DNA of 64,000 nt from Ottelia alismoides (taxonomy: Eukaryota; Streptophyta; Magnoliopsida; Alismatales; Hydrocharitaceae): the NCBI GenBank assembly GCA_037367405.1, contig JAZKJV010003259.1, positions 901,001-965,000 on the forward strand, read 5' to 3'. Positions within the stretch are counted from its first letter, which is position 1; each line of letters begins with the position of its first letter. Of this stretch, positions 35,773-48,555 are shown piece after piece. The notes under the pieces are model-generated. The model was not told the DNA's origin. It made no database searches and was given only the letters and a program-made list of their open reading frames with translations. The translations under genes and the position numbers were made by a program.

Positions 35773-37022
35773 AACTTTATTGGGTTAATTGCAATATCAG
35801 CCCTATAGTTCTGGATGTTACGGATTGAATAAAATCTTTTACTTATTTGCATTTATGCCCCTGTGCGTGATTTAATTTCCACATGTGTGTTTTATTTTGG
35901 GTATTTTGCAGATAAGCCCCTAGACTTTTGGTACTTGTTACCAATAAGTCCTCGGAACTTATTTTTATTACATTTAGGTCCCTGAGTGCCCCAGGCACGC
36001 GCCTCGCGCGTGTTTTGCTGGGTATTTTGCACCAGGACCCCCAGAACTTTGGGTATTTGCACTTTGGTCCCTGTGCACAGTGCCCCCTTGTGGATTTTGA
36101 ATAAAATATCAAATCACCTCCAAATTCGATGAAAATTTGACACATGGCTCCTGCCATGGTGTAGGATTTTCTAGAATTTTTGAGGACATTTCTGAGTTTG
36201 TTTATTATTTTTAAAAATTCAAAAACCTTCATTTCAGTTACTGTTAATCTCTAAAAATCACAAAAAAAATATAAAAACTCTTTTAAAAATTCTATAAAAA
36301 TTAGGTACTGTTTCTTGTGTGTTGCTTGATTTTCTAGCCAAATTTGGTTAGTTTTCATTGCATAAAAACCATAAAAATTTAAAAACACTTAAAAACTCAC
36401 AAAAATCACAATCAATAATCTAAAAATTCAAAAACAATAATTTAGGTGCCCTAATTTTCCTTATTCTTTTTAGGTTACAGGAAAATTACCTCCAGGGCTT
36501 GTTGAGATCCATAAATATTTTATTTTTGGGTCTTAAGCCTTGCTGGACAGTACCTTTCATTTTTAGCACTGTTAGATTTTTAGAAAATAATTTACCCATT
36601 AGAAAAATATCAAAAATTCACCAAAAACATTTAAAACTTAAAAAAACATAAAAACATTTTTTCTGGAATTTTTGCTTGATTTTTGACGTGTTAAATAAAT
36701 TGCTTAAGTGTGCTTGTTTATACTTTCTTTATTTTCCTTCACATATTAAAAAATCTAAAAAAAATTATAAAAAAATCAAAAACCACTAAAAATTAGCTTC
36801 TCTGAAATTTGACTACTTAGTTTTTTTTTAATCGTGCTCCTTGTGTTCGACCCTGGATCGCTATACCAGGTAAAAAGAATAGCGAAGACCGCTTACATTG
36901 AATTTCTTGATTTTCTGAGTGGTTTTTATCAATTTTTTCTCGATTGACCGCGCTTGGTGATTTGGGTCACAACGACCATTTTATTTACATACTTAACCCG
37001 ATTGTCAGGCGTGTCATCAGAA

Positions 37023-37039
37023 TGGCGCCGTTGCCGGGG
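37023..37039 (+). promoter_or_regulatory. Primer binding site, tRNA-Asp, element B
   Basis: TGGCGCCGTTGCCGGGG, 17 of 17 complementary to the tRNA-Asp 3' end, 3 bases after the LTR (gaa). Confidence 0.96.
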
Positions 37040-38285
37040 AGCACGGCTTTGTAGTCATTTTTCTATTTTTGTCTCTCTCTATATTATTATTGTTTTCTGA
37101 CCTTCTCTCTTTGATTTTTGTGCGAGGTACTGCTTGGACGACTTGGAGCTTCTGTTTGGAGGACCCGTGCAGGAGGAAGAGAGAGAGAATAAGGAATTTT
37201 TATTTCAGAGAGAGAGAGAACAATATTTGTTGTAATAACTTAGACTCTGGACTTGTGGACACTTGTAACTTAGCGGGTCTGTTTCGCCGAGTACCGGTGT
37301 ACTCGGGGGACCCATTTGGATTTTCGCGGCTTTTTCTGTGGTTTTACTAGCTAGCTGCCTTTTCCGGTGTTTACGCGGTTTTTCTCGAGCCCCTAGATTT
37401 AGGAATTTCTCTTGCTTGTGCAGTAATTAGTAGGGTCCCCACACTTAACTGCTTATCTGTTCCTATAGATCGTTAATTGGACCTACTAATAATAAATAAT
37501 AAAAATAACTTAGTTGCTTTCCTGAGAGCCTACGTGCCGCGAGCCTGCCCCACAAGCGCTACTCCTGAACTCGACCTGTCAAGAAGAGGAGGGGTAAGCC
37601 AAGACCGGACTCTTTGGATCGAAGGCGAGTAACTGAGTTAGACGGTTCTGCGATAGAAGTTGCTCATCTAGGACTCGGTTTTTCCCGTTGCATCATTTAG
37701 GTAGTTTTATTTCTGTCTTTAAATTCTGTGCGGATCACTTGCATGTAGAGTGCTGGAGACAAGGTACGCATTTCTATCTCTGCATGCATCATTGATTTCT
37801 TCGCGCATCGGCTTTTTCGTCTTCTCCCTCTGTTTTTGGCTTAATCATCAGGAGAATCGGAAAAATCGTTAGGCCGCTTGTATTTATTTTGAAAAAAATT
37901 AAAAAGAAAAACAAAAAAATTTGGGACTGGATAACATTATTGACCCTAAAAGACACTCACATTAAAAATTTGTCTTGGGGAGAGCAACCCCCTCCTTGTA
38001 TGGTTTGGATGCGCGAGAGAGTGACCCGTACCCTAGATAGAGCCCTCCGGTGCTATTTCTAGCTGACTACCGACTCTTCCGTGCGGGCCAGTCGGTTGGA
38101 GTAGCATCGGGTATCCTAACAGGTCACGTAAGCGCTCTGATATTTTGTATGTTCACCCAATAAAATTGACAAGATAAATTGACCGAGCTTTCACGGTCTT
38201 CATATTGTGTTGTGTTGGTGAACCGGGGGTTTGCTTTGCGATCATATTTTCTCCAGATCCCATCCGCCCAACTCGCCAGATCAAG
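37040..38285 (+). other. Element B untranslated leader
   Basis: 1.25 kb without a credible frame, including GA-rich tracts (37165-37220). It corresponds to 4786-6134 of element A. Confidence 0.8.
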
Positions 38286-41025
38286 ATGATGGGTAGACGA
38301 TCTCTTAGGCAGCCTCTGGCTGCACCGCTTTCAGGCGCGTCTACTCCACCCATCTAGGTTGGCCCGTGAGAGTCAAGACCAGCTCTCCGGGCCCGAGTAC
38401 GATTCCACCCTGTTCCCCCTCGATCCCCTTTCTTTTGCTACTGAGAGACATGAGCCCGAGGAAAGACGAATTGATTTGACAGAACCTGAGTTGGGCTCAT
38501 CTGATTTTGCAGACGTCGGTATGGCCGCCAGATCAGACGATTACCCCGGAGGTCAGCAGGGAGAGCAGCATGTCGTATTTGACCAGGGGGCGATTAACTC
38601 CACCCTGATCGCATCATTAGAGACAGTTCAGCAGCAGTTACGCGATCAGGGGGCATTCATGATAGAGATGAGGAGGGAGTTGGAGCGACTCCGAGAAGAG
38701 AGAGATCAGAGCGAGCCTGAGGACATTCCTGACGCTGATGCAGAGGCCGCCGCAAGACCGATGCGGGAGTTACACAACCCCGGATCTACACTGATGCACC
38801 AGTGGGTGGTGGTACCTGCTATCGTGGGAGATTTCAAGTTCCCTCCGAACACCCTGCAGATGCTTCCTCATTTTCACGGACTTGCCACTGAGGAACCCCA
38901 CCTCCATCTCCAGGAGTTTTTGATGATCTGCAGCACTGTCCACGACCGTCGTGTGGACCAAGATACGATTCGGATGATGGCCTTCCCTTTTTCACTGGCA
39001 GATAGAGCAGCCGCCTGGCTGAAGCATCTAGGGAAGTTTGTTTACACCTGGGAGCAGCTCCGCACCGAGTACTTGAACAAGTACTATCCACTCGGGCGGA
39101 CGAATGCAGCAAGGGCCCTGATCAACAACTTCTCCATGCTCCCGAACGAGCAATTTCACGAGGCATGGGAGAGGTTCAGAGAGCTTCTGGATAGATGCCC
39201 ACACCACGACATTTCGAAGCCGAACCTAGTTCAGAGCTTCTTTAGCGGGATGACGCCAGAGCTTCAGGGTCTGGTGAATGCTTCTTGCGGCGGGTCCTAC
39301 TTTGCCAAGGACCACAACCAAGTCTGGGCCATCTATGAGGAGATGGCCGAAAATTACATGGTGATGTCCCAGACTCGGTTGTACACACAGAGAGCTCAGC
39401 AGCCGCCAGGACCCGTGCAGTACCAGCGGATAGCACGGGTCGATGCAGGTCCATCCAGTTCGTCCACAGTTGTAGCCGCACAGGCAGAGTCGGCCGCTGC
39501 GGACATGGGGATTATCAGCGAAAAGTTGGACCGCATGGAAATAATAGAGAAGAAGCAGTGCCAGGGCATAACTCAGATGGAGCAAATGGCACAAACTCTG
39601 AGCGACATGAAGACCCAGCTCTTGTGTCTTCAGGAGGCACAGACGGCTCCTCAGCCCCGTCTTCTGTCGTGAGGCGATTCCGGCGGCAGCCGCAGCTCGT
39701 CCCAGCGCTCCGGCTCTTTGCAGCAGCCTAGACAAGTTCACCTTGTACAGGCGGAGCCATACCAGCAGCAGCCGCCCTCTTACCAGTCACCACCATCTCC
39801 AGACTTACAGATGGTGGTATATCAGCCGGATCAGCCTCTGGCCGCACTGCCGCCAGACCCCTTCGATGCTGAGCCGTTGATGGATGTCAACGGGATTTGG
39901 TATGACCGTCCTCAACCTAGAATCCGACGAGACCATCCCGGATTCAGGTGGGGGAATGGGGGTAACCAGTCCCAACAGCAGCCAGCCGGTTAGGGAGGGC
40001 AGTACTCCCAGCAGAGAGATCACCAGCAGCCCCCAGCATACCAGCCACACCAGCCATCATCCTTCGTACCTCGTCCCTACCAGCAGCAGGGACAGAATTG
40101 GAGACGTGAGCAGCAGGCTCACCAGCAGCAGCATCCTTCCTCTTACCCCTCTCAGCAGCAGCAGCACCAGGTCCAGCAGCCTCAGTACCATAGAGGCAAC
40201 CCGTCGGGCTCCCATGAGAGCCCCGCCATGGATGATCTAGCCCGCCTCTTCACAGAGCAGCAGGCTACATTTAGACGGGAGATGGATGAGTTCCGCCAGG
40301 AAATGCGGGACCTGATGAGAGGGAAGGCCGCCATCCCTGCACAGATCGAGCCTAATCCGAATAGCTTGAAGAGGAAGTCTGAGCAGGTAGTTCACACTGA
40401 GCCTACCACTTCTAGTGACTCATTTGATGATATATCGTCGGATCTATTTGATGCTGATTTTGTCACACTTAGGAGCGGTAGAAGACCAGCAGGCGGCGCT
40501 TCATCTGAGCGACAACGCGGGGATCCATCTAGAGCGCCAGATGAGGAAGAGGAGTGCGGTACTGAAGCCGCACATGATGATAACGGTGGTCCTGATGCCA
40601 CCAGAGATGCTGATTCCACCGGCGGTACTGAGGCCGCCGCTTCACCATATAGAGGAGGTGGTACTGATGCCACCAGCAGAGCCGAGCCAGACCGTGGTAC
40701 TGAAGCCGCAAGACGTCTAGTTGTAGAGCCAGCTAGAGGTGGTACTGAGGCCACCAATATTCATTTTGATAAAGATGTTGTCTCTCCTCGTATGAATGTT
40801 TCTCAGAACTCTAATTTGAATAAAGGAAAAGGTTTAGTTTCTTCTGATCCCACTGTGGTGTATGATGTATGTGAGGATCCAGTTGTCGAACCGTCTAGGC
40901 CTATTCCTAGTCCTTCATCTGAGAAGGACCCTGTGATCCCCTTTCCTAGAGCCCTTGAGTTAGGGAAGGGGAAGAAAAAAGAAAAAGATCCAAAAAAGAG
41001 AGAGCAGGAGGAGTTCAGCCAGGGC
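38286..41025 (+). pseudogene. gag: Element B gag (frameshift and two stops)
   Basis: Start at ATGATGGGT (38286; MMGRRSLRQPLAA), shared with element A. An extra base near 38350 shifts the frame against A. Thereafter the Gag core runs with HFHGLATEEPHLHLQEFL, WLKHLGKFVYTWEQLRTEYL, YYPLGRTNAARALI, EAWERFRELLDRCPHHDISK and CGGSYF. TGA at 39670-39672 replaces CGA of A, and TAG at 39991-39993 replaces CAG of A; both are C-to-T changes. The C-terminal half is Gln-rich and then repeats GGTEA/GGTDAT motifs. There is no zinc knuckle. Gag and pol were one continuous frame before decay. The gag/pol boundary is set arbitrarily at the Met before the protease region. Confidence 0.9.
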
Positions 41026-44000
41026 ATGATAGACCGATTTCACATCCAGCTGACCCTCAATGAGGCTTTGCAGCACATCCCTCTTCTTCAGCGATCCTTG
41101 AGAGACAGGACCACAGTCAGGAGGAAGAAGAGGAATAAAACCACAGAGATTCATGTGTTGACCAAAGCCACGTGTCACGCGATCCAGAACCATCTGCCGA
41201 CCAAGAGGCCAGATTTAGGAGCCCCGTATGTCAGATGTCAGATTAGTGAGCAGAGGTTCGACCGTACTCTATTAGATAGCGGATCGTCGATCAACCTTCT
41301 TCCGGCAGCCCCTTCTCGACCACTTAGAGTTGGGCACTCTTAGACAGAGCAGGACATACCTTCAGTTTGCTGATCGGTCTGTCAAGAGGCCAAAGGGGTT
41401 ATTGCGAGACGTTATCGTCACGATTCAGGGTTTGCAATTCCCCGTGGACTTTGTAGTGCTGGACATGGAGACCCCTGACTCGTTGACCGATTCCCCCATC
41501 ATCCTCGGTCGCCCGTTCTTGGCCACAGCCAAGGCGGTGACTGACCATGACAGTGGGAAGGTATTCTTTCGCGTCCAGGGCGAGAGTATACAAATAGAGA
41601 CGGTTAAGGACCACAGAGCCAGAGATAGATCCCGCTCAGAGGGCAGTACAGATTCAGAGCAGCTGACAGACGCAGAGCCAGACATCCACCAGGACTGTGA
41701 TTTTGTGATCACAGATGATGAGGCAGCTTGGGCAGATCCTGCAGCGCAGACCATCCTCTCATATTCAGATACAGCTGATGCAGAGATGATAGCAGAGGAT
41801 GGTCTGGAGAGCACAGCCCTGGTTCAGGATACTATTGAGTCAGCAGAGTCGGACCTTGATCACGACACGATTTTCAGTGATGGTGGTACTGAGGCCACCT
41901 TGCTCTACGGTGGTACTGATGCCATCGCAGTTGATACAGATCCCTCGGATTCAGAGTCTGATTGGGCAGATTGTGATGATCAGATGCCAGACCTGGATCC
42001 ACCTGAGCCTACAGATGAGGAGGAGGTAGAGGCAGAGCAGATTAGAGACAATGCAGAGGACCCGCCTTCTCCAGATCCAGTTTGTGAGAGTTCGTTATCA
42101 TTTTCCCAGGCAGATTTGGTAGAATTGTCAGCATACACACATCTTCTTCAGAAGCCAGATTTGCCAGCACCCAGCTGTCCAGAACTAAAGCCGCTCCCTA
42201 CTTCGCTGAAGTATCGATTCCTTGCGGGAGAGTCTGAGATGTACCCAGTCATCATCTCCGCCGATCTGACTGGAGAACAAGAATCCCGTCTGATGGAGGT
42301 TCTTAAAAAGAACCGCAAGGCAATTGGATGGAGCGTAGCAGATCTCCATGGGATTAGTCCCTCGTTGTGCTCCCACCATATCTATCTCGAGGAAGGGGCA
42401 AAGCCATCGCGTGAGTTCCAGCGGCGACTGAACCCCAACCTGAGAGAAGTTGTCATGAAGGAAATATCATAATGGTGGAGTGCAGATTTTATTTATCCCA
42501 TTTCCGACTCCAAGTGGGTTAGCCCCTTGCATGTGGTGCCCAAGAAGACTGGCATCACGACTGTGATCAGTGAGTCGGGAGAGGAGATTGCTACACGAGT
42601 ACCCACCTCTTGGAGGGTCTGCGTTGACTACAGGAGACTCAACCAGGCCACCAAGAAGGACCACTTCCCCCTGCCTTTTATTGATCAGATCATAGAGAGA
42701 CTGGCAGGGAAGAGCCATTATTGCTTCCTGGATGGGTACTCGGGCTACAATCAGGTGGCCATCGCTCCTGAGGATCAGGAGAAGACCACCTTCACCTGTC
42801 CCTTCGGCACATATACTTTTCGACGCATGCCATTCGGGCTATGCAATGCCCCTGCGACTTTTCAGAGGTGCATGTTGTCGATCTTTTCGGACATGGTAGG
42901 GGAGTGTTTGGAGGTCTTCATGGATGACTTCTCGGTTTACGGCGACGGATTCGATTCCTGTCTTGACTGCCTAGACCGAGTGCTCCAGCGATGTATTGCT
43001 ACCCGCTTGGTTCTGTCTTGGGAGAAGAGTCACTTCATGGTGACTCAAGGGACGGTGCTTGGCCACATCATCTCCAACAGGGGCATGGAGGTTGATCCGG
43101 CCAAGGTTGACGTCATTAGAAAACTCGCACCGCCGTCCAATTTAAAGCAGCTACGGTCATTTCTGGGGCACGTTGGTTTTTATAGGAGATTCATTCATGA
43201 TTTCAGCAAGATTGCCCGACCGTTGACTGACCTCTTGACGAAAGACACCGAGTTCCTTGTCGATGACAAGTGTCTTTCATCCTTTGAGACTCTCCAGCAG
43301 CGTGTTATTGAGGCTCCTGTCCTTCAGCCACCCGATTGGTCTCTCCCATTCGAGATCATGACGGATGCCTCTGATTTTTCCGTAGGGGCCGTGCTAGGAC
43401 AGAGGAGGGACGGAGTTCCATTTGCCATACACTATGCTAGCCGCACATTGGATTCTGCCCAGCGGAATTATACGGTCACAGAGAAGGAGATGCTAGCAGT
43501 AGTGTTTGCCCTAGATAAGTTCAGATCGTATATCATTGGCTCTAGAGTGACTTTGTATACTGACCACACCGCCATCAGGTACCTCATGTCAAAGAAGGAT
43601 GCCAAGGCCAGACTTACTAGATGGATCCTTCTACTCCAGGAGTTCGACATTGAGATCAAGGATAAGCCTGGAGTCAAGAATGTGGTGGCGGATCATCTCT
43701 CCCGATTAGAGCAGCCTGAGGATTCTGAGCAGATTGATCCCATTCATGATACCTTCCCAGATGAGGCGATCCTTGCTATCACCTCACTCCCGTGGTATGC
43801 CGATATTGTGAACTTTCTCGTTGCTGGGAAAGTCCCACAAGATTGGCCCAGGCAGAGGCTTGAGACCTTCCTTGCGAAGGCCAAGTCCTACCACTGGGAG
43901 GATCCCATCCTTTACCACGAAGGAGGGGATAGCATCTGGCGTCGGTGTATTCCTCAGGAGGAGCATCATAGTGTCCTCACTTACTGCCACAAGCTTGAGG

Positions 44001-45073
44001 CAGGAGGACATCACTCTGGGAGGAGAACGGCACAGAAAGTGCTCCAATCCGACTTGTGGTGGCCTACACTCTTCAAGGACTCTGATGAGTTCGTGAAGAG
44101 GTGTACTGACTGTCAGAGGATGGGCACTTGTGGACAACGTGATATGATGCCGATGCAGCCCATTCACTTCTGTGAGGTTTTTGACGCATGGGGCATCGAT
44201 TTCATGGGTCCATTCCCTAAGAGTCAGGGATTCGAGTACATTCTGTTGGCCGTAGATTACGTTAGTCGTTGGGTTGAGGCTATCCCCGCCCGAGCCGCTG
44301 ATGCGAAGACAGTTTGCAGATTTTTGAAGAAACACGTCATCATGCGGTTCGGGGTTCCACGAGTTCTGATTTCTGATGGGGGGTCTCATTTCATCAACGA
44401 CCAGGTGAAGGCCCTTGCCAACGAGTTCAGCATAGACCATCGTGTTGCCACACCATACCATCCACAGACAAATGGTCTAGCTGAGGTGTCGAATAGGGAG
44501 ATCAAGAATATTTTGCAGAAAGTCGTCCGCCCTGACCGAAAGAATTGGTCACAGCTTTTGGACTCGGTCTTGTGGGCATATCGGACGTCTTTCAAGACTC
44601 CATTGGGTACATCTCCCTTTCACCTCGTTTATGGCAAGCCGTGCCATCTACCTGTTGAGCTGAGGCACAAGTCACTTTGGGCAGTCACAGATATTCTTAT
44701 GGATCCAGATGGTATAGGAGACCAGAGGAGGGCAGAGCTAGCCGCCTTGGAAGAGCTGAGAGATACAGCTTTCTCAAACAGCCTACATTATAAGGAGAGA
44801 GTGAAGGAGTGGCATGATTCTCATATCAGCCACAAGCATTTTGAGATTGGACAGAAAGTATGGTTGTTTGATGCGAGGCTCAGATTATTTCCAGGAAAGC
44901 TACAGAGCAAATGGAAGGGACCTTACTTGGTCAGAAAGGTACACGATAACGGTAGCATTGATATATCTGAGTTATCCTCTGAGAGTACCTTTCGAGTGAA
45001 CGGCCAACGGCTCAAGCCATTTCTAGATCATGAGCCGCGGGACGTTATTATTGCCGCTATTCATTTTGCGTGA
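41026..45073 (+). pseudogene. pol: Element B pol: protease, RT, RNase H, integrase (one frameshift, one stop)
   Basis: Protease with LLDSGSSINLLP (about 41268-41300). An extra C near 41311 shifts the frame. An acidic linker follows, then TAA at 42470-42472 where A has AGA. From 42473 an 867-codon frame is open: RT ([23 protein letters not shown] at 42917-42928), RNase H ([24 protein letters not shown]), integrase zinc finger (H...HH...CTDC, about 43988-44116), and integrase core with D in [10 protein letters not shown] in ISDGGSHF and E in [10 protein letters not shown]. It ends with a GPY/F-type module (SKWKGPYLV). No chromodomain follows, as is normal for Athila. All catalytic residues are present in the 42473-45073 part. 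Confidence 0.93.
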
Positions 45074-45204
45074 GATGTGGTCTTTTGACTCACATCTTTT
45101 GCATCTCACGCCTGATTTTCACTGTTCTTCCGCCTGTATAGATCCAGTTGTCCATATCATTCTATTCTTTAGTCCCACATCTCGTCTCTCATCTTATGAT
45201 TATG

Positions 45205-45242
45205 CTATACTTAGGGTGTAATTTACCCTAAGTATAGGGGGG
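45205..45242 (+). repeat. Hairpin 1 with PPT-like G run
   Basis: CTATACTTAGGGT and its exact reverse complement ACCCTAAGTATAG, 13-bp stem and 7-base loop, followed directly by GGGGG. Confidence 0.9.
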
Positions 45243-45294
45243 ATGTAGGACCTGCGAGTATTCTTTTCATTCTTTCTGCTCCTGTTTTTGCTGC

Positions 45295-45331
45295 CTATAC
45301 TTAGGGATATTTTACCCTAAGTATAGGGGGG
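45295..45331 (+). repeat. Hairpin 2 with PPT-like G run
   Basis: CTATACTTAGGG / CCCTAAGTATAG, 12-bp perfect stem, 8-base loop, followed by a G run. Confidence 0.9.
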
Positions 45332-45378
45332 CAGACTCTGTATTTTCTTCACTCGGATCTCCCTTTATGTACAGCTTA

Positions 45379-45415
45379 CTATACTTAGGATTACTTAATC
45401 CTAAGTATAGGGGGA
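45379..45415 (+). repeat. Hairpin 3 with PPT-like G run
   Basis: CTATACTTAGGATTA / TAATCCTAAGTATAG, 15-bp perfect arms with only CT between them, followed by GGGG. The left breakpoint of element B (31639) falls in the right arm of this palindrome. Confidence 0.9.
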
Positions 45416-47122
45416 GACCACCGAGTTCCTCGTACTCTATTCATTTATTCATTTCTGTACTTATCCATTCCTTTTCACTTCCCTATACCAAGCACGAGTT
45501 ATGTCTTCTTCATCGCTCTTGATCACTCTGAGGACGTCGTTCGAGCTAAGTATAGGGGGTGTGTATATATTTCATATATACTTTAGCCATAACTCGTACT
45601 TTGTGTGAGTGTGTTAATAAATAAAATGGCTAAAAATCACAAAAAATTAAAAATTTTTCATGTACATAAACCTCTTCTATCCTTGCACATACATAGGTAG
45701 GGTATAAAGTATTTTTGTAAAAATGATTTCAAAAATCTTTTGTGTAAAGCTGGTGTAAATATTTTTGTATCAAAATTATGTATATAGTACAAAATTTTTC
45801 CAAAATGTTTTGAAAATCAAAAGTTTGCAAAAATCTTGTGTAAATGTGTGTAAATATCTTTTTGCAAAACTTGCACTTCATGCATCATCCATGATTTCAA
45901 AACATTTTTCAAAAATTTTGCATGATTGTAAAATATTTGTAAATAGCATCTGGTGTACATATATGTATATAGTTATTCCCGGATAAGAGTTGACATTTAA
46001 ACTAAGCCTGGAATTAAATTGAGAAATGGAGCTTGAATAAGATCTTAATCCACTTAACTTTAAAAGGAACCTTATAGGACTTAGGGTTAAGGCTTTTCAG
46101 GTCCATAAGGACTTAATTCTTTGAGTCCACTAGGCTATGAGCATATGTCATCTTGATGAGCCTAAGTAGAGCACTTAACAACACACGCATGGCTCTAAGA
46201 GACAATGGCTTGACGTGCACCTGCACTTACACATGGCTCTCCATGGATGAGGTTGTGAGGAGGCAGTTTCCTTTGGCTTGGGGTAGCATATGAGGGTAGT
46301 ACTTCTAGGCGGATCCTCTCTTCTTCTTATAGTGAAGGAAGTGCACCTCAACTTGGTCTAGTGGTGATGAAGGCTAAAGACAGAAGCTGTGGGTTGCAAT
46401 AAAGCTTCAAAAGAGGGATAGTCTACTGGCTCAAGAGGAAATTTCTTATATGCTGCACCATGTAGATATGTTGTACAGAAGTTCTTGAAAAAAAAATGCA
46501 AAAATGCAAAAAGAACTCCAAAAGTGGTGGGTCGGATTGAAAATTTAATAACCCCACCGGAGTGTACATAGTCAAATAAAGCGAAAGCTTATGGTATCAA
46601 TGTTACATCTCATGAAGCTTGCAGCGGGAGACTTAGCTACACTGGCTAAGCTTCCAAAACTCTATACTTCTACCCCCTCTTCTTGAGCCGGTTGCACTTA
46701 AACTTAGAAGGGAATACCCCGCTTCTCGAGGAAAGAGTTGCTAGACCGAGGCATTAGAGTTACCAGGTTGAGGGAGGTTGTTTCTTTGTTACTTCTGAGG
46801 TGGGGAGCCACATATCACTTACACCGCATGGAAAGATTCATGGTCATTAGAGTTTGTGTATGTAGACTTGTTCTGATCTGGTTTATTGAGGAGTCTTGCC
46901 CATAGATTGATGGAACTTGGAGGCTGTTGAGTTTTAAGCTTAAGTCTAAATAAGGTTCCGACACATTAATAATCCAAAGATCTGATCGAGCTCCATATTT
47001 CAAGTTAATGAAGGAAAGTTTAATAATTCAACCCTGATCCATGTACATCCTCTTTTTCTTTTTCTTTTTCTTTCTTTTTCACTTTTTTTTCAAATAAGTG
47101 TTTGCTAAGGGACTAGCAAAGT

Positions 47123-47136
47123 TAAAGCATAGGGGG
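47123..47136 (+). promoter_or_regulatory. Polypurine tract of element B
   Basis: taaagcataggggg directly before the LTR start TGATGA. In element C the same position reads aagtatagggggg, matching the G-run hairpin motif. It is the priming site for plus-strand DNA. Confidence 0.8.
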
Positions 47137-48292
47137 TGATGAATACCCATTCATCACTCTTTATTCTCCTATTTTAGCTACAAAAACCTTTGCAAATACA
47201 TGTAAATATGTGTAAATACAAATAATTACCAAAAGCATGCATTGTGTAAAAAGATATAATTAGCATGTTTTTGTGCAAAAATAAAAGAATAAAGAGTAAA
47301 AAGAAAAAGAGGGAAATATTTAGAATAAATATTGAGCAACCTAACCCAAGGGAGGGCTCAGCATGGGCCTGACCGCATAAAAGCCAAAGTAGAGGGAGAT
47401 AGGAGCTCATGTGTACATACTTTTGTAAATAAATAAAATTATATTTTCCTCACCCAAAAATATGCTTGTATACATTCTGTATATATTTAGAAACTATTAA
47501 AAACAAAATAAAAATTTAAAAATCAAAATTCCAAAAATGCCCTTTCACCATGTACATAGACCATCATCCTTTATTTATTTAACCCTATAAATAAATGAAT
47601 TTATTTTCAAAACTTTTTGTGAATACTCTAAGGTATATTTTGTAAATAAATCAAATAAAAAGAAACACAACAAAAATCAAATAAAAACAACAAAAATTAA
47701 AAATACAAAAATACAGTGTATATACCATGTATATAAATGTATATAACTATTTATTTAAACTATGAATATAAATAATTAAAATAAAATAAAAATACCATTT
47801 TGTTCTTTATTTTATGATGTAAATAAATAAAATATAAAATGGGCATAAAAATACATAAAAATAACAAATAAAAAATCAAAAATTAAAATCTATATAGTGT
47901 ACATATACCTATATATATAGCTACCCTATTTTTATTTCCAAAAATTAATTAAAAATCACCAAAAATAGAAAAAAAATAAAAGAAAAATATTTCATGTTTT
48001 GAGTTTTTCTTAATTCGGCCATTTTCTACCTTAAAATAAATAAACAAAAATTTCAATAATTGGCAGCTCCTGATTGGTCCACGGGGGATTGTTGACCCCG
48101 GTCAACTCCCCCGCGGACTCCTTCCTTTTCTGGAAGATGCGCGCCGCCCCGCCTTCGCCGATTTTTCCACGCGTCTCCAGGCTGTCGCCCACGCAAACCC
48201 CGTGCCCTCATCCATCTCCCTCGCCGGATCTTTCGCCATGAAATCCACGCCTTCCTTAGCCGTCGTCGCCTAACCCTAATCGGGCCTGCACT

Positions 48293-48300
48293 TATATATA
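48293..48300 (+). promoter_or_regulatory. LTR TATA box (element B, 3' LTR)
   Basis: TATATATA in the same context as 34548. Readthrough from here could transcribe the flanking LINE antisense. Confidence 0.6.
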
Positions 48301-48555
48301 GAATTCCCTCCGCCGCCTCCGCGCATCATCTTTGGCTCGCCATTCTCATTCCCGTGACCTCCAGGGTGATCACCGAGGTGACAGCTCGCGTTTGCCCCTG
48401 TTGCAGTGAGGAGAGGGTGCCCCGACCATTGATCCGGCGTGTTTCGCCGCCGTTGCTCCGCCACCTGCGTGAGCATCGAGCCTCAGGCCTTGACGCCCTT
48501 CGAGGCTACGACCGGGAGTTAGCCACACTCCAGCATAGTCTTCCGCTCCACCCAG

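Larger units (their letters stand above)
33376..37019 (+). repeat. 5' LTR of element B
   Basis: Starts TGATGAATACCCATTCATCA and ends GGCGTGTCATCA, with the terminal inverted repeat TGATGA/TCATCA, followed after 3 bases by the PBS. The order is AT-rich U3, TATA box at 34548, GC-rich region with intron-like segment and G-boxes, degenerate TTTGCA/CCCCTG repeats (35620-36090), an AT-rich stretch and the motif CTCCTTGTGTTCGACCCTGG near 36840. Open frames within the core are compositional. Confidence 0.93.
45074..47136 (+). other. 3' untranslated internal region of element B
   Basis: 2.06 kb between pol and the 3' LTR with only short frames and no envelope-like product. It contains three perfect hairpins with G-run ends (45205-45415). 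The part 45555-47136 is shared with element C (11641-13223) and the left partial unit. Confidence 0.8.

Noticed and set aside
45074..47136. Search for an envelope-like gene as in some Athila elements
   Set aside because: Only short frames, none with a signal peptide or membrane segments.
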